From Trinickia soli (GTDB lineage Bacteria; Pseudomonadota; Gammaproteobacteria; Burkholderiales; Burkholderiaceae), in assembly GCF_002879855.1 (NCBI RefSeq), contig NZ_PNYB01000016.1, forward strand, positions 80,559 to 144,558: 64,000 bases of DNA, in the 5' to 3' direction. The notes below the pieces were generated by a model. That model was not told the DNA's origin. It worked only from the letters and a program-made list of their open reading frames with translations, and did not search any database. A program made the translations under genes and the position numbers. Positions 63,943 through 64,000 of the stretch are shown here, in pieces. Each line of letters starts with the position of its first letter. Position 1 is the first letter of the stretch.

Positions 63943-64000
63943 TTAGTTGGCGAGTGACAGGTAGCCTCGCGGCCCCGTTGTGTGCGGCCGTCATCCGGTG

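Noticed and set aside
1..64000. CRISPR arrays, rRNA genes and prophage genes
   Set aside because: No regularly spaced repeats, no rRNA sequence and no phage structural genes were seen.

Overview
The window looks like a chromosomal segment of a GC-rich betaproteobacterium of the Burkholderiaceae (Burkholderia / Paraburkholderia / Trinickia type). The evidence is a Burkholderia-type porin, a cytochrome c5, compact PQQ genes, an NfrAB-type exopolysaccharide locus and many TTG/GTG starts. The genus is inferred from gene content only.

Region 1 (1-1713): the 5' part of a cytochrome c5 gene, tRNA-Arg(CCG) and an ACT-domain gene. Region 2 (about 1.8-24.6 kb) looks like a genomic island and by eye is less GC-rich than the rest. 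It carries an NRPS biosynthetic cluster: membrane desaturase, transporter, ArgP-like LysR regulator, Cys/Met-type PLP lyase, two NRPSs, AzlCD exporter, RBBP9-like hydrolase, Sfp/EntD-type phosphopantetheinyl transferase and a secreted C69 peptidase. An IS66 element, a broken antitoxin gene and mostly empty DNA follow. The NRPS line reads (half C)-A-T-C on the first protein and (half C)-A(Ser)-T-C-(A remnant)-T-TE on the second. The second C domain has HNxxxDG instead of HHxxxDG, and the thioesterase has a cysteine nucleophile (GHCVG). I did not recognise the product. Outline and exporter recall amino-acid antimetabolite pathways such as AMB of Pseudomonas, and the Cys-TE recalls beta-lactone/beta-lactam-forming TEs.

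Region 3 (24.7-33.6 kb): otsA, then a minus-strand set of cell-envelope genes (FtsI-like PBP, lipoprotein, PBP7-like peptidase, M23 peptidase, MscS channel) and a Bcr/CflA exporter. Region 4 (33.8-45.3 kb): a complete PQQ alcohol-oxidation unit, with pqqABCDE, a sigma54 activator, a PQQ alcohol dehydrogenase with the DxD signature of lanthanide enzymes, a binding-protein/cytochrome c fusion and an aldehyde dehydrogenase. Three transcription units each carry a -24/-12 promoter plus a TGTCGC-N5-GCGACA type upstream site, and a fourth divergent promoter serves a 76-aa gene. The unit therefore looks like one regulon.

Region 5 (45.6-61.6 kb): an exopolysaccharide locus with wecB, a BcsB-like protein, NfrB (glycosyltransferase with MshEN-like C-terminus) and NfrA. 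It is followed by AlgF, two AlgJ/AlgX-like SGNH proteins, an AlgI/DltB-type MBOAT, a carrier protein and a DltA-like ligase, then a glycosidase-like lipoprotein. I read this as an N4-glycan-receptor-like surface polysaccharide that is probably D-alanylated. Region 6 (61.7-64.0 kb): a RelE/XRE toxin-antitoxin pair, a porin, and a perfect 16-bp inverted repeat flanking the porin promoter region.
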